From assembly GCF_025152745.1 (NCBI RefSeq), contig NZ_CP104041.1, forward strand, positions 248,001 to 312,000: a DNA stretch of 64,000 bases, written 5' to 3'. Numbering within the stretch: the stretch's first letter is position 1; every line of letters begins with the position of its first letter. Below are positions 17,000 through 24,256 of this stretch, piece by piece. The notes beneath the pieces are model-generated. The model was not told the DNA's origin. It worked only from the letters and a program-made list of their open reading frames with translations, and made no database searches. The position numbers and the translations under genes are program-made. The DNA comes from Rhizobium sp. WSM4643. Lineage in GTDB: Bacteria > Pseudomonadota > Alphaproteobacteria > Rhizobiales > Rhizobiaceae.

Positions 17000-17581
17000 T
17001 TATTGAGCGCCTGAGCGCAGTTTTTCAACGGCGACGGCAAGACAGGCCTTGAACGCGGCAAGATCCGTATAGAGCGCATCCCGCGCCGCGTCTCCGACGA
17101 TGAGGACACCACCGCGCCGCTCGATCCCGGCGTGCAGCATCAGATTGTCGGCCAGGCCGAAATCCTCGACCGCAATTCCATTCGGGTCTCGCAATCGACC
17201 GTCGCCATCATAGGCGATGGCCCCGCCATAAAGATCGCTCACTCGCCCGCTGTGATCGCGAGCCACATTCGTGTAGGCGAATACAGGCTTACCGCTTGCG
17301 CACATAAAGCCGAGTTCGAAGGCTGTCCCTGTATCGGCCGCAATGCCGCGAAAGGGCGTCAGGTTGGCGATGATGGCGTCAGCCTCAATCATCATCTTCT
17401 CGTCCACCGCGTTTATCGCAGCCGCCCGCTCGCGCTTCGAGTTTGTGTGCGGGATTTCCAGATCGCCGGGCGACAGCGGGATAAGTCCCGCCTCACGGGC
17501 AAGTGCCGCCTTGCGGTCGAGCATTTCACGGGCATTGGGAAGGAAGACCTCCGGACCGGCGAGATAAACTTTTTTTGTCAT
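17000..17581 (-). CDS. Nucleoside 2-deoxyribosyltransferase
   Basis: A 193-residue protein of the nucleoside 2-deoxyribosyltransferase family. The N-terminus KKVYLAGPEVFLPNA and the motifs ADAIIANLTPFRGIAADTGT and AFELGFMCASGKPVF match the fold, which transfers deoxyribose between purine and pyrimidine bases through a glutamate nucleophile (probably the Glu in AFELGF). It acts in the cytosol in nucleoside salvage. The ATG at 17581 has AGGTG ten bases upstream. It is monocistronic. A pyrimidine-handling role fits the cytosine-deaminase-like island to the left, but they are 7 kb apart and no shared site was seen. Confidence 0.9.
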   Translation of the reverse strand: MTKKVYLAGPEVFLPNAREMLDRKAALAREAGLIPLSPGDLEIPHTNSKRERAAAINAVDEKMMIEADAIIANLTPFRGIAADTGTAFELGFMCASGKPVFAYTNVARDHSGRVSDLYGGAIAYDGDGRLRDPNGIAVEDFGLADNLMLHAGIERRGGVLIVGDAARDALYTDLAAFKACLAVAVEKLRSGAQ

Positions 17582-17649
17582 AAAATCGCACCTAAAAGGG
17601 ATGGGTTTGGCATCAAAATACCTTCCTCGCTCTACAGCGAAGTAGGATC

Positions 17650-17683
17650 ACAATCCAGTGGGCGAAACCGCCCACTGGATTGT
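17650..17683. repeat. Perfect 15-bp inverted repeat (hairpin)
   Basis: The arms ACAATCCAGTGGGCG (17650-17664) and CGCCCACTGGATTGT (17669-17683) pair perfectly around an AAAC loop. It lies between the epoxide hydrolase stop and the deoxyribosyltransferase start. No T-run follows on either strand, so it is not a standard intrinsic terminator. It could be a dispersed palindromic element or an mRNA-stabilising hairpin. Confidence 0.8.
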
Positions 17684-17699
17684 AAGGGCTGCGTCGGCA

Positions 17700-17800
17700 G
17701 CGCAACGCCATCGCCACATCGGGCCTGCTCGTGCTCGATGTCGAGATTGGCGACGCGGCCCCGCTCGACGTCGACACGCCGGACGGGTATTACCGCCGGT
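17700..17800 (+). pseudogene. Fragment of a second MocA-like gene (3' end)
   Basis: The plus strand reads ATSGLLVLDVEIGDAAPLDV then DTPDG. This parallels ATSGLPVLDVDVGDAACLDV then DTPDD at the end of the intact gene (about 15940-16010), and the DNA is clearly related by eye but not identical. Nothing of the rest of the gene is present. It ends at the stop region of the epoxide hydrolase gene on the other strand. Confidence 0.75.
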
Positions 17801-17803
17801 GTA

Positions 17804-19141
17804 TCAACGCACCGACCGGAACGCCTCTCGCAATTCCTCAGCGAAGAGTTTGGGCTGTTCCCAGGCGGCGAAGTGACCGCCCATATCGACACGGTGGTAA
17901 TAATGCAGCGTGGGATAGGCCTGCTTGCTCCAACTCTCCGGCGCCTGGTAGATCTCCTTTGGGAATACGCTGATGGCCACCGGGATCTTGATCTCTTTGG
18001 TCTTCTGGGCGTCTGCGCTGAAATTGTTGTTGTTGTTTTCCCAATAGAACCGCGACGAGGATGCCCCAGTGTTGGTCAGCCAGTACAGCGTGATGTCATT
18101 CAGCATTTCGTCCTTCGAAAAAACGCGTTCAGGAATGCCCTCACTGTCGCTCCACTGCGCAAATTTTTCGTAGATCCATGCAGCCAGGCCGGACGGCGAG
18201 TCGGAAAGCGAGTAGCCGATCGTCTGCGGACGCGTCACCATCACGGCGCCATAGGCGGCATTCCGGCCGAAGAAGGTGCTCAATGATTCATAGGCATTCC
18301 GCTCGGGCGCTGACAGTTCCGCAGGAGCCGGGTCTCCGCTGTTGATCGCCTTCGTGAGATTGCCCGGAACGGTCGCCGGCATGTTGAGATGGATACCAAG
18401 CAAGCCCTTGGGTGCCTGGCGCGCCAGCGCGTCGGAGATAACGGAGCCGTGGTCGCCACCCTGGGAAACGTAGTGCGCGTAGCCGAGCCGCTTCATCAGG
18501 ATGTCCCATGCTCGGGCAACGCGGTCAGGCCCCCAGCCAAGCTCCGTCGGCTTACCCGAAAAGCCATAGCCGGGGATGGAAGGGATGACGACATCAAATG
18601 CGTCCTCCGCTTTACCGCCATAAGCAGTCGGATCTGTAAGAGGGCCGATCGCCTTGATGAACTCAAAGGTCGAGCCCGGCCAGCCATGGGTCAGAATGAC
18701 CGGAAGGGCGTTGGGATGGCGCGATCGTACATGAATGAACTGGATATCGACCCCGTCGATCGTCGTGATGAATTCCGGAAGTGCATTGAGCTCAGCCTCG
18801 GCTTTGCGCCAATCGTAATCAGTGCCCCAGTAACGCACCAGATCCTGGACACGCGAAAGCTGAATGCCTTGCGAGGCGTCGCTCACCGTCTCCTTGTCTG
18901 GCCATCGCGTTTCGGCAATGCGCCTGCGCAGATCGTCAAGCTGTGACTGCGGAACAAGGATCTGGAACGGACGGATCGTTTCGTCGGCCCCGATCGGCGT
19001 CGCCGCCCCGTCCGATGTGAGGTCGGCGGCACTCGCTGGCACAAGGTAGCCGGCTGAAAACAGCAACATTGGTCCAACCGCCATCACCATTGCTCCGCGG
19101 GCAAGGCGGCGCCAGGCGAGAATATTGTCTATCTTCTTCAT
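17804..19141 (-). CDS. Exported epoxide hydrolase (EHN/alpha-beta hydrolase)
   Basis: A 445-residue alpha/beta-hydrolase with an N-terminal EHN domain. A signal sequence precedes it (WRRLARGAMVMAVGPMLLFS, then PASAAD), so it is probably exported; the double arginine may indicate Tat. The EHN segment starts IRPFQILVPQSQLDDLRRRI and includes ETRWPD. The oxyanion motif is HGWPGSTFEF, the nucleophile aspartate lies in QGGDHGSVIS and the catalytic histidine in MGGHFAAWEQP. The enzyme opens epoxides by an ester intermediate. The ATG at 19141 has GGAG six bases upstream; longer starts are less likely. The gene lies downstream of, and on the same strand as, the TetR gene (190 bp gap), so it may belong to the TetR response. 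Confidence 0.92.
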   Translation of the reverse strand: MKKIDNILAWRRLARGAMVMAVGPMLLFSAGYLVPASAADLTSDGAATPIGADETIRPFQILVPQSQLDDLRRRIAETRWPDKETVSDASQGIQLSRVQDLVRYWGTDYDWRKAEAELNALPEFITTIDGVDIQFIHVRSRHPNALPVILTHGWPGSTFEFIKAIGPLTDPTAYGGKAEDAFDVVIPSIPGYGFSGKPTELGWGPDRVARAWDILMKRLGYAHYVSQGGDHGSVISDALARQAPKGLLGIHLNMPATVPGNLTKAINSGDPAPAELSAPERNAYESLSTFFGRNAAYGAVMVTRPQTIGYSLSDSPSGLAAWIYEKFAQWSDSEGIPERVFSKDEMLNDITLYWLTNTGASSSRFYWENNNNNFSADAQKTKEIKIPVAISVFPKEIYQAPESWSKQAYPTLHYYHRVDMGGHFAAWEQPKLFAEELREAFRSVR

Positions 19142-19330
19142 GAGGCACTCCATGTTGTTGTCGCCCAGGGGCGACATTTCGTGACGGAGTGATGTCTGAC
19201 GGGTCTGCGTATCTGGCATGTTTCAAGAAATGCCGAAAAAGTATCGGAGTGTGGCGGCTACACAGAGGCGGGAACACGATCGTCATGGAACGACCTGGTG
19301 CCACTGCGCCTGAATAGGAAATCAAACACC

Positions 19331-19921
19331 TCATTGCTGCCTGCGGAGGCTCTCCAGCATAGCCTTGAATCCCGCGACCGCCCGCTTCGAAACCCCCTCC
19401 GGATTCTCGGCATTGGCGATCCAAAGCGCCATATGGCTGCTGGCGCCATTGATGAGGCGGGCGGCGGTTTCGGTGTCGATGTCGATGATCTCGCCATCGG
19501 CCTTGAGACGGTCGAGGCTGCGGGAGAGGGCGGCGATACAGCCGGGGGTGTTCTGCCATTGCGAGATGTCGCCGAGGACAGCCGGGCCATCGCGAAACAT
19601 GATACGCCGGATTTCCGGCTCAAGCGCCATTTCGATATAAGCGGAGCACTCGTCGACAAAGCCCTGCCAGCGTGTCGGAGCGGCGGCCGAGACCTCGTTC
19701 AACCGCTCCGTCATCTCAGCGTCGATTTCCATGATGACAGCCTGCAGCAGACCCTTCTTGTCACCGAAGTGGTGATAGAGGGCCCCGCGCGTCAATCCCG
19801 CTTCGCCGGTGAAATCGTCCATCGAGGCTTCCGCGTAGCCGATCGTGCCAAAGGCACGCCGCCCGGCTGCGATAAGTTTGCCGCGGGTCTCTGCGATCAT
19901 CTCCCGGCGCGGTTTGCGCAT
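19331..19921 (-). CDS. TetR family transcriptional repressor
   Basis: A 196-residue TetR regulator. The helix-turn-helix lies at about residues 10-56 (TRGKLIAAGRRAFGTIGYAE, then SMDDFTGEAGLTRGALYHHF and GDKKGLLQAV). The C-terminal domain (LEPEIRRIMFRDGPAVLGDI) resembles the TetR_C subgroup common near drug-efflux genes. It is divergent from an MFS transporter, and three near-identical palindromes lie between them. This points to repression of both genes until an inducer, perhaps a toxic compound exported by the MFS protein, binds. Confidence 0.95.
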   Translation of the reverse strand: MRKPRREMIAETRGKLIAAGRRAFGTIGYAEASMDDFTGEAGLTRGALYHHFGDKKGLLQAVIMEIDAEMTERLNEVSAAAPTRWQGFVDECSAYIEMALEPEIRRIMFRDGPAVLGDISQWQNTPGCIAALSRSLDRLKADGEIIDIDTETAARLINGASSHMALWIANAENPEGVSKRAVAGFKAMLESLRRQQ

Positions 19922-19935
19922 GGCTTCTCCATTGG

Positions 19936-20006
19936 CATACGCCGCGTATCTTTTTCATTGACATACGGAGCGTATGCATTATTTCTGAACACATACGCTC
20001 CGTATA
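19936..20006. promoter_or_regulatory. Three TetR operator palindromes
   Basis: Three copies of CATACG-NNN-CGTAT(G/A/C) stand in the 120-bp tetR/MFS gap: CATACGCCGCGTATC (19936-19950), CATACGGAGCGTATG (19962-19976) and CATACGCTCCGTATA (19992-20006). Their starts are 26 and 30 bp apart. The middle one is symmetric in both 6-bp arms. Such repeated half-sites fit TetR dimers covering both promoters. The assignment to the adjacent TetR is inferred from position. Confidence 0.8.
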
Positions 20007-20041
20007 TAAGTGTTCTATCCGATAGCTGGAAGGATCGTCCC

Positions 20042-21268
20042 ATGTCAAATCCGTATAGGCAAATATTCGCGGCACCTGGGGCCAAGGGCTTCTCCGCAGC
20101 CGGCTTTTTTGCACGCCTGCCCATCGCCATGGCGCCGATCGGCATCGTTGCCATGCTTTCCCAGGCACATGGCGAATATTGGCTGGCAGGCGCCGTATCG
20201 GCGACCTATGCACTCACCAATGCGGTGGTCTCGCCGCAGATTTCGCGAGCGGTCGATCGGTTGGGCCAGACGGCAGTGGTCGTTCCCACAACCGTCGTAT
20301 CGGTGCTGGCGTTCATCGCCCTGATCACCGCGGCCAATCAGAAATGGCCGGTGTGGACCCTCTTTGCCTCAGCCTTCCTCGCGGCGGCTATGCCAAGCAT
20401 TCCGGCGCTGATGCGGGCCCGCTGGACGGAACTCTTTCGCAACCGGCCCGAGCTCAACACGGCCTTCGCGTTCGAAAGTGCCGCGGACGAACTGGTCTAT
20501 ATCGCCGGCGCCTCGCTGTCGGTCGGGCTGGCCGTGGCGCTATTCCCGGAAGCCGGCATGATGGTGAGCACGGCTTTTCTGGCGCTCGGGACGGCCGCCT
20601 TCATCGTGCAGCGCGGCACCGAGCCGAAGGTGCGTCATGTCGCCGGCGCGGCTTCGGTTGGCTCCGCGATCCGCCAGCGTCCGGTGCAGATCATCACACT
20701 CGCGCTGATCTTTGTCGGCGCGATCTTCGCAACCGCTGAAGTGAGTGTTGTCGCCATCACCAAGGAGCTTGGTCAGCCGAATGCGGCAAGCCTTGTCATC
20801 GGTGTCTATGCCCTCGGTTCCTTCCTAGTGGGTTTGACCCTCGGCGCGCTTAATCTGCGCATCCCCTTGCACCGTCAGTTGCTGATCGCTGTTGCGATCC
20901 TCGCACTGACCTCGCTGCCGCTGCTCGTCGCCGGCAGCTCGGTAACCCTGCTTGCTATCGCCGTCTTCGTCAGCGGCATCGCGATCTCGCCGACCTTTAT
21001 AACGGCCTTCGGACTGATTGAGCGTCGCGTGCCGGAATCGGTGCTGACGGAAGGCGTCACCTGGGTGATGACCGGCATCGGCATCGGGATGGCGCTCGGC
21101 GCCTTTGTCTCGGGCTGGGTCGTCGACACCTACGGTCCCCAGAGCGGGTTCTGGGTGTCTGCGGCGGCCGGGGCCGCCACCGTCCTTATCATCGCGCTCG
21201 GTCAGCGTACACTTTCGGGAGAGTGCACCGACGGGGAAGATTGCGCAATGCTGGAGCCGGCGCAGTAG
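20042..21268 (+). CDS. MFS efflux transporter
   Basis: A 408-residue major facilitator protein with about twelve hydrophobic segments (for example LPIAMAPIGIVAMLS, LLIAVAILALTSLPLLVAGS). It has a loop with basic residues between helices 2 and 3 (SRAVDRLGQTAVV) as in the MFS_1 family. The ATG at 20042 is used; the open frame further upstream runs through the operators and into the TetR gene. It is divergent from the TetR gene and carries the operators in its promoter, so it is probably an inducible exporter of a toxic compound. The C-terminal tail ends in a Cys-containing acidic stretch (ECTDGEDCAMLEPAQ). Confidence 0.92.
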   Translation: MSNPYRQIFAAPGAKGFSAAGFFARLPIAMAPIGIVAMLSQAHGEYWLAGAVSATYALTNAVVSPQISRAVDRLGQTAVVVPTTVVSVLAFIALITAANQKWPVWTLFASAFLAAAMPSIPALMRARWTELFRNRPELNTAFAFESAADELVYIAGASLSVGLAVALFPEAGMMVSTAFLALGTAAFIVQRGTEPKVRHVAGAASVGSAIRQRPVQIITLALIFVGAIFATAEVSVVAITKELGQPNAASLVIGVYALGSFLVGLTLGALNLRIPLHRQLLIAVAILALTSLPLLVAGSSVTLLAIAVFVSGIAISPTFITAFGLIERRVPESVLTEGVTWVMTGIGIGMALGAFVSGWVVDTYGPQSGFWVSAAAGAATVLIIALGQRTLSGECTDGEDCAMLEPAQ

Positions 21269-21324
21269 GGTGGGCGATCGAAAGGAACGGCGCAGGAGAC
21301 TTCCGAAACGCAGATGTGACTGAC

Positions 21325-21399
21325 CTTATGCTGCAGGATATTCTGGCGGGCGTTCTGTTGCCCGGAACCAGGCTGAAGCAGATCGATCTGGAGCGCTGA
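21325..21399 (+). pseudogene. N-terminal fragment of a GntR-type regulator
   Basis: The frame reads LMLQDILAGVLLPGTRLKQI then DLER and a stop. This is the start of the winged-helix domain of GntR/FadR-type regulators (pattern LRxDILAGxLxPGxRL). No downstream GntR sequence remains; the next gene, on the other strand, begins within 100 bp. It is a short relic in the otherwise empty 21269-21500 gap. Confidence 0.6.
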
Positions 21400-21500
21400 T
21401 CGACGCCATCGCCGTCTGCATCGAGGAATGCAATCCAACCAAGTCAAAACATCGCCTTCGCCCCGAGAGCAGGGGCGAACAGCGTTCGCCCCTCCCTGGC

Positions 21501-21803
21501 TCATTTCGTGATCGTCTTGCCGCTCGGCAGTTCCACGCTAATGACGTCATCGACACTACCGGCGCCGGTCTCTCCGACGGGTGCGACAGTCGCGGCTGAA
21601 AGAGCGTTCGTGTTGAGGGCATTGGCCGTAATGGCGTTCGCGGTGATGGCGTTGGCCGTTATCGCGTTCGCCGTGATGGCATTCGCGGTAATGGCATTTG
21701 CCGCTATCGCGTTTGCAGTGATGGCATTACTGACGGTCTCCGCAGATGCCGGAACTGCTGACGCGGTGAGAAGTGCGGCAACGACGAGTTGGCGGATTTT
21801 CAT
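21501..21803 (-). CDS. Secreted protein with NAITA pentapeptide repeats
   Basis: A 100-residue secreted protein of no known family. A signal peptide (MKIRQLVVAALLTASAVPAS, cleavage before ETVSN) is followed by nine pentapeptides of the form N-A-I-T-A (variants NAIAA, NALNT, NALSA). A short tail of about 32 residues then ends in VISVELPSGKTITK. At DNA level this is a 15-bp tandem repeat with synonymous drift, so the peptide pattern is under selection. A regular five-residue period suggests a beta-solenoid like pentapeptide-repeat proteins. The ATG at 21803 has AGGA seven bases upstream. It lies 94 bp downstream of the ADYC-domain gene on the same strand. Function unknown. Confidence 0.8.
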   Translation of the reverse strand: MKIRQLVVAALLTASAVPASAETVSNAITANAIAANAITANAITANAITANAITANAITANALNTNALSAATVAPVGETGAGSVDDVISVELPSGKTITK

Positions 21804-21862
21804 GATCATTTCCTTTGGTTGAAGAGAACCGAGGACAATCCAGCGGTTTTGAAATTCCTGCG

Positions 21863-21878
21863 CTTCAAGGATTTGAAG
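21863..21878. promoter_or_regulatory. Palindrome upstream of the NAITA repeat gene
   Basis: CTTCAA-GGAT-TTGAAG is a perfect 6-4-6 inverted repeat, 60 bp upstream of the NAITA repeat start and inside the gap to the ADYC gene. It could be an operator for separate control of the repeat gene. The evidence is symmetry and position only. Confidence 0.4.
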
Positions 21879-21897
21879 ACAGGAAACGGTGTTGCCG

Positions 21898-22746
21898 CTA
21901 GTGGGAGCGGTTGAAAATCAACGCCTTGCCGAACAGTCCGCTTTTGGCGTTCTGTGCCGTGCAAAGCACCGAGCCGAGGCGGTTGGCGAGGCGGGGACAG
22001 GAGCGCTGCAGACCGTCGAGCGTCATCCTGTCCGGGACACGGGTATGAGCCACGCAGACAGCACCCGCGGTACTCCATCCCGCTTCGAAACTCAGCTCAT
22101 CGCTCCCGGAACTCTCGGCCTCGCGTTGGATGCCGCGATCGTCGTAGATGTCGATCTTCATGCCCGTTCGGGTCGTGCCGCGATCGCCGCAATAGTCGGC
22201 ACGGACCATATTGACGCAGGCGCGGTGATACTCCGCCAGATCCGTCCCGTCGGACAGGGTTTTCCAGGGCTTGTAACCGAAGCGGACGCACTTCCCCTGT
22301 GCTCCGGCTGAACATGTAAGGGTAAAACCGGACTGCGAAATCATCTTTCCCTCCGAATTCCATTGCCCCTTGAGCGGAAACATCCAGCGATTTCCATCAG
22401 GATCAGGGTCGCAGAGTTCGACCGGTGTTCGCCCGTCGACAACGGTGACTTTGTGCAGGAGCACCTCGCCGTCGGGATCACGGCTGTCGGTCACGATGTC
22501 ATCAATGCGGACACGGTGGGCAACAGCATCGCCGGACAAGCGTAGCGACAGGGTTGCGCCAACGAGTTCCTTGCCCTGAAGAACTTTGCCGCTCGAGAAG
22601 GTAAATCGGAACGCAGTTCCGACCACCTCGGTTTTCTCGATCCGCTCCGGCGGCGACGCCGCGGCCGCAGCCGGAAGCGAAGAGCTCGCGAACGCCGCGC
22701 AAAAGAGCAGAGCGCCAACAGCCAGTTTCATAAATGTTGCGATCAT
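21898..22746 (-). CDS. Secreted ADYC-domain protein
   Basis: A protein of up to 282 residues (starts at 22746 or 22731; no clear ribosome site decides). The signal peptide is FMKLAVGALLFCAAFASSSL, then PAAAAAS. The body contains the features that define the ADYC domain: VELCDPDPDGNRWMFPLKGQW, FTLTCSAGAQGKCVRFGYKP, AEYHRACVNMVRADYCGDRG, IDIYDDRGIQ and FEAGWSTAGAVCVAHTR. It has six or more cysteines, consistent with disulfides in the periplasm or outside the cell. The domain's function is not known. It is followed by the NAITA repeat gene and is divergent from a LuxR-type regulator. Confidence 0.8.
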   Translation of the reverse strand: MIATFMKLAVGALLFCAAFASSSLPAAAAASPPERIEKTEVVGTAFRFTFSSGKVLQGKELVGATLSLRLSGDAVAHRVRIDDIVTDSRDPDGEVLLHKVTVVDGRTPVELCDPDPDGNRWMFPLKGQWNSEGKMISQSGFTLTCSAGAQGKCVRFGYKPWKTLSDGTDLAEYHRACVNMVRADYCGDRGTTRTGMKIDIYDDRGIQREAESSGSDELSFEAGWSTAGAVCVAHTRVPDRMTLDGLQRSCPRLANRLGSVLCTAQNAKSGLFGKALIFNRSH

Positions 22747-22985
22747 TATGGCCACACGATCACAATAAATACCGCAACGGCTCTTGCGCGTTGGCGCAGT
22801 TGATAGTGGCGGATCCATGGAAGGTCTCGAGATCGAAGTTCTATGAAAGAGCGCGTCGCGCCTTGAGCAACGACGTCTAAAGGACCCTCCCGGCGCCGTC
22901 GTCACCCGCAAGTATGACGTCTTAAGCTTTGTCTCCCGCAGAGCTTGCGCCACGAAAGCTTTCGATTGCATATCTCCCAGTATTC

Positions 22986-23006
22986 CTGCCAGTGTCTGGC
23001 TGGCAG
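22986..23006. promoter_or_regulatory. Palindrome in the ADYC/LuxR divergent gap
   Basis: CTGCCAG (22986-22992) and CTGGCAG (23000-23006) form a perfect 7-7-7 inverted repeat in the 291-bp gap between the divergent ADYC and LuxR-type genes. It is a candidate operator, supported only by symmetry and placement. I see no other gene in this gap. Confidence 0.45.
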
Positions 23007-23037
23007 AGGTGGAAGAAGTGATTGCGCAGGGGACCGC

Positions 23038-24204
23038 ATGAGTAGGCTGGGTGACGAAATACTGTCTTCGATAATCGGCGATATCTATGATTGCGCTTTG
23101 AGCCCGGAAGGCTGGACGGGTGTCATGACCCGCATTACCAGCACCATCGACGCGGCCTATACGACGATTGCACTCACTAGCGTCACGGATAGCCGAGGTA
23201 GATTTGCGGCTCAGTCTCCCTGGGACGCCGAGCAGTTGAGAGCGCTACAGGACTATGAACTCGACGCGATACCGGGCCTGAGGGCCGCGGTCATTGGCGA
23301 CATTGATCTGCCGCAGCGGACATTGTCTCTCGTCAGCGAAGGGGAACTGGAGCAATCCGCATTCTTCCAAGAATGGGCAAAGCCTCAAGGCCTACGCGAG
23401 GCGTGTACGACGAAGTTCGTCCATACTGCCGACCGGATTGGACTATTCAGTACGACGACGTGGGCGAACCGGCCGCCCATCAGCGCCGAAGAACAGCGCT
23501 TTCTGGCCTTGCTTTCACCCCACCTGCGGCGAGCTTCCCTGATTGGCGACCTTTTGGATCAGACGCGCGTCACCACCGGCATGTATCGCGGTGTCCTCGA
23601 CAGCCTCGCAGTTCCCGTCATTCTCACTGGGGCAGATGGGGCGGTTCTTCACGCCAACGCCCATGCGGCAAAATTGCTTGACGAGCGTATACTTCTGCGC
23701 TCGCGAAACGGCGTTCTTCACGCCCAGACACCCATGGTTTCACGTGCTTTGCTGGAAGCAATCGCGGCCGCAGCCCATGCGGACGCGCTGTTGGGGTCGC
23801 GCGGTATCGGCCTTCCGATTTCCACTCCGGGCCAGTCTCCGGCGGTCGCCTATATCCTGCCGTTGAGCGAAGGGACGGCTCGAGCAGCCTTTAGGCCTGC
23901 ATGCGCTGCCGTGTTCGTATCAACCACCATTTCGGCTTCGCCTCCCCCGGAAGAGGTGTTGATCACGCTTTACGATCTGACCCCGGCCGAGGCGCGGGTC
24001 GTCCTGCAGATCGGCAGAGGATTGAGCGCTGCGCAATGTGCTGCAACTCTGGCAATCAGCGAGAATACGCTGAAGACCCATCTTGGCCGGGTCTATGCAA
24101 AGACCTCCACCGCACGTCAGGCCGATCTCGTCGCCCTCGTTTCGACGATCGCATCACCAATCATGCACGGGATGTCGCTGGCGACATCGGCTAACACCAC
24201 GTGA
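23038..24204 (+). CDS. LuxR-family transcriptional regulator
   Basis: A 388-residue regulator. The C-terminal GerE/LuxR helix-turn-helix is clear (YDLTPAEARVVLQIGRGLSA, then AQCAATLAISENTLKTHLGR and VYAKTSTARQADLVALV). The N-terminal 300 residues have a PAS-like segment (VTTGMYRGVLDSLAVPVILT, then GADGAVLHANAHAAKLL) but no acyl-homoserine-lactone domain and no receiver domain. The ATG at 23038 follows AGGGG by five bases. It is divergent from the ADYC gene. A CTGCCAG-N7-CTGGCAG palindrome (22986-23006) lies 32 bp before its start and may be its own or a partner's site. The signal it senses is unknown. Confidence 0.9.
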   Translation: MSRLGDEILSSIIGDIYDCALSPEGWTGVMTRITSTIDAAYTTIALTSVTDSRGRFAAQSPWDAEQLRALQDYELDAIPGLRAAVIGDIDLPQRTLSLVSEGELEQSAFFQEWAKPQGLREACTTKFVHTADRIGLFSTTTWANRPPISAEEQRFLALLSPHLRRASLIGDLLDQTRVTTGMYRGVLDSLAVPVILTGADGAVLHANAHAAKLLDERILLRSRNGVLHAQTPMVSRALLEAIAAAAHADALLGSRGIGLPISTPGQSPAVAYILPLSEGTARAAFRPACAAVFVSTTISASPPPEEVLITLYDLTPAEARVVLQIGRGLSAAQCAATLAISENTLKTHLGRVYAKTSTARQADLVALVSTIASPIMHGMSLATSANTT

Positions 24205-24256
24205 TACGGATTGCAGGGTCGATAGCTCGATCTCACCCAAGGCGACAGTCAAGACC

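Noticed and set aside
17650..17683. Hairpin as intrinsic terminator
   Set aside because: No T-run follows on either strand; it is kept only as an inverted repeat.
21600..21730. 15-bp tandem repeats as a possible CRISPR or VNTR
   Set aside because: The repeats are contiguous with no spacers, in frame, and diverged at synonymous sites, so they are a protein repeat.
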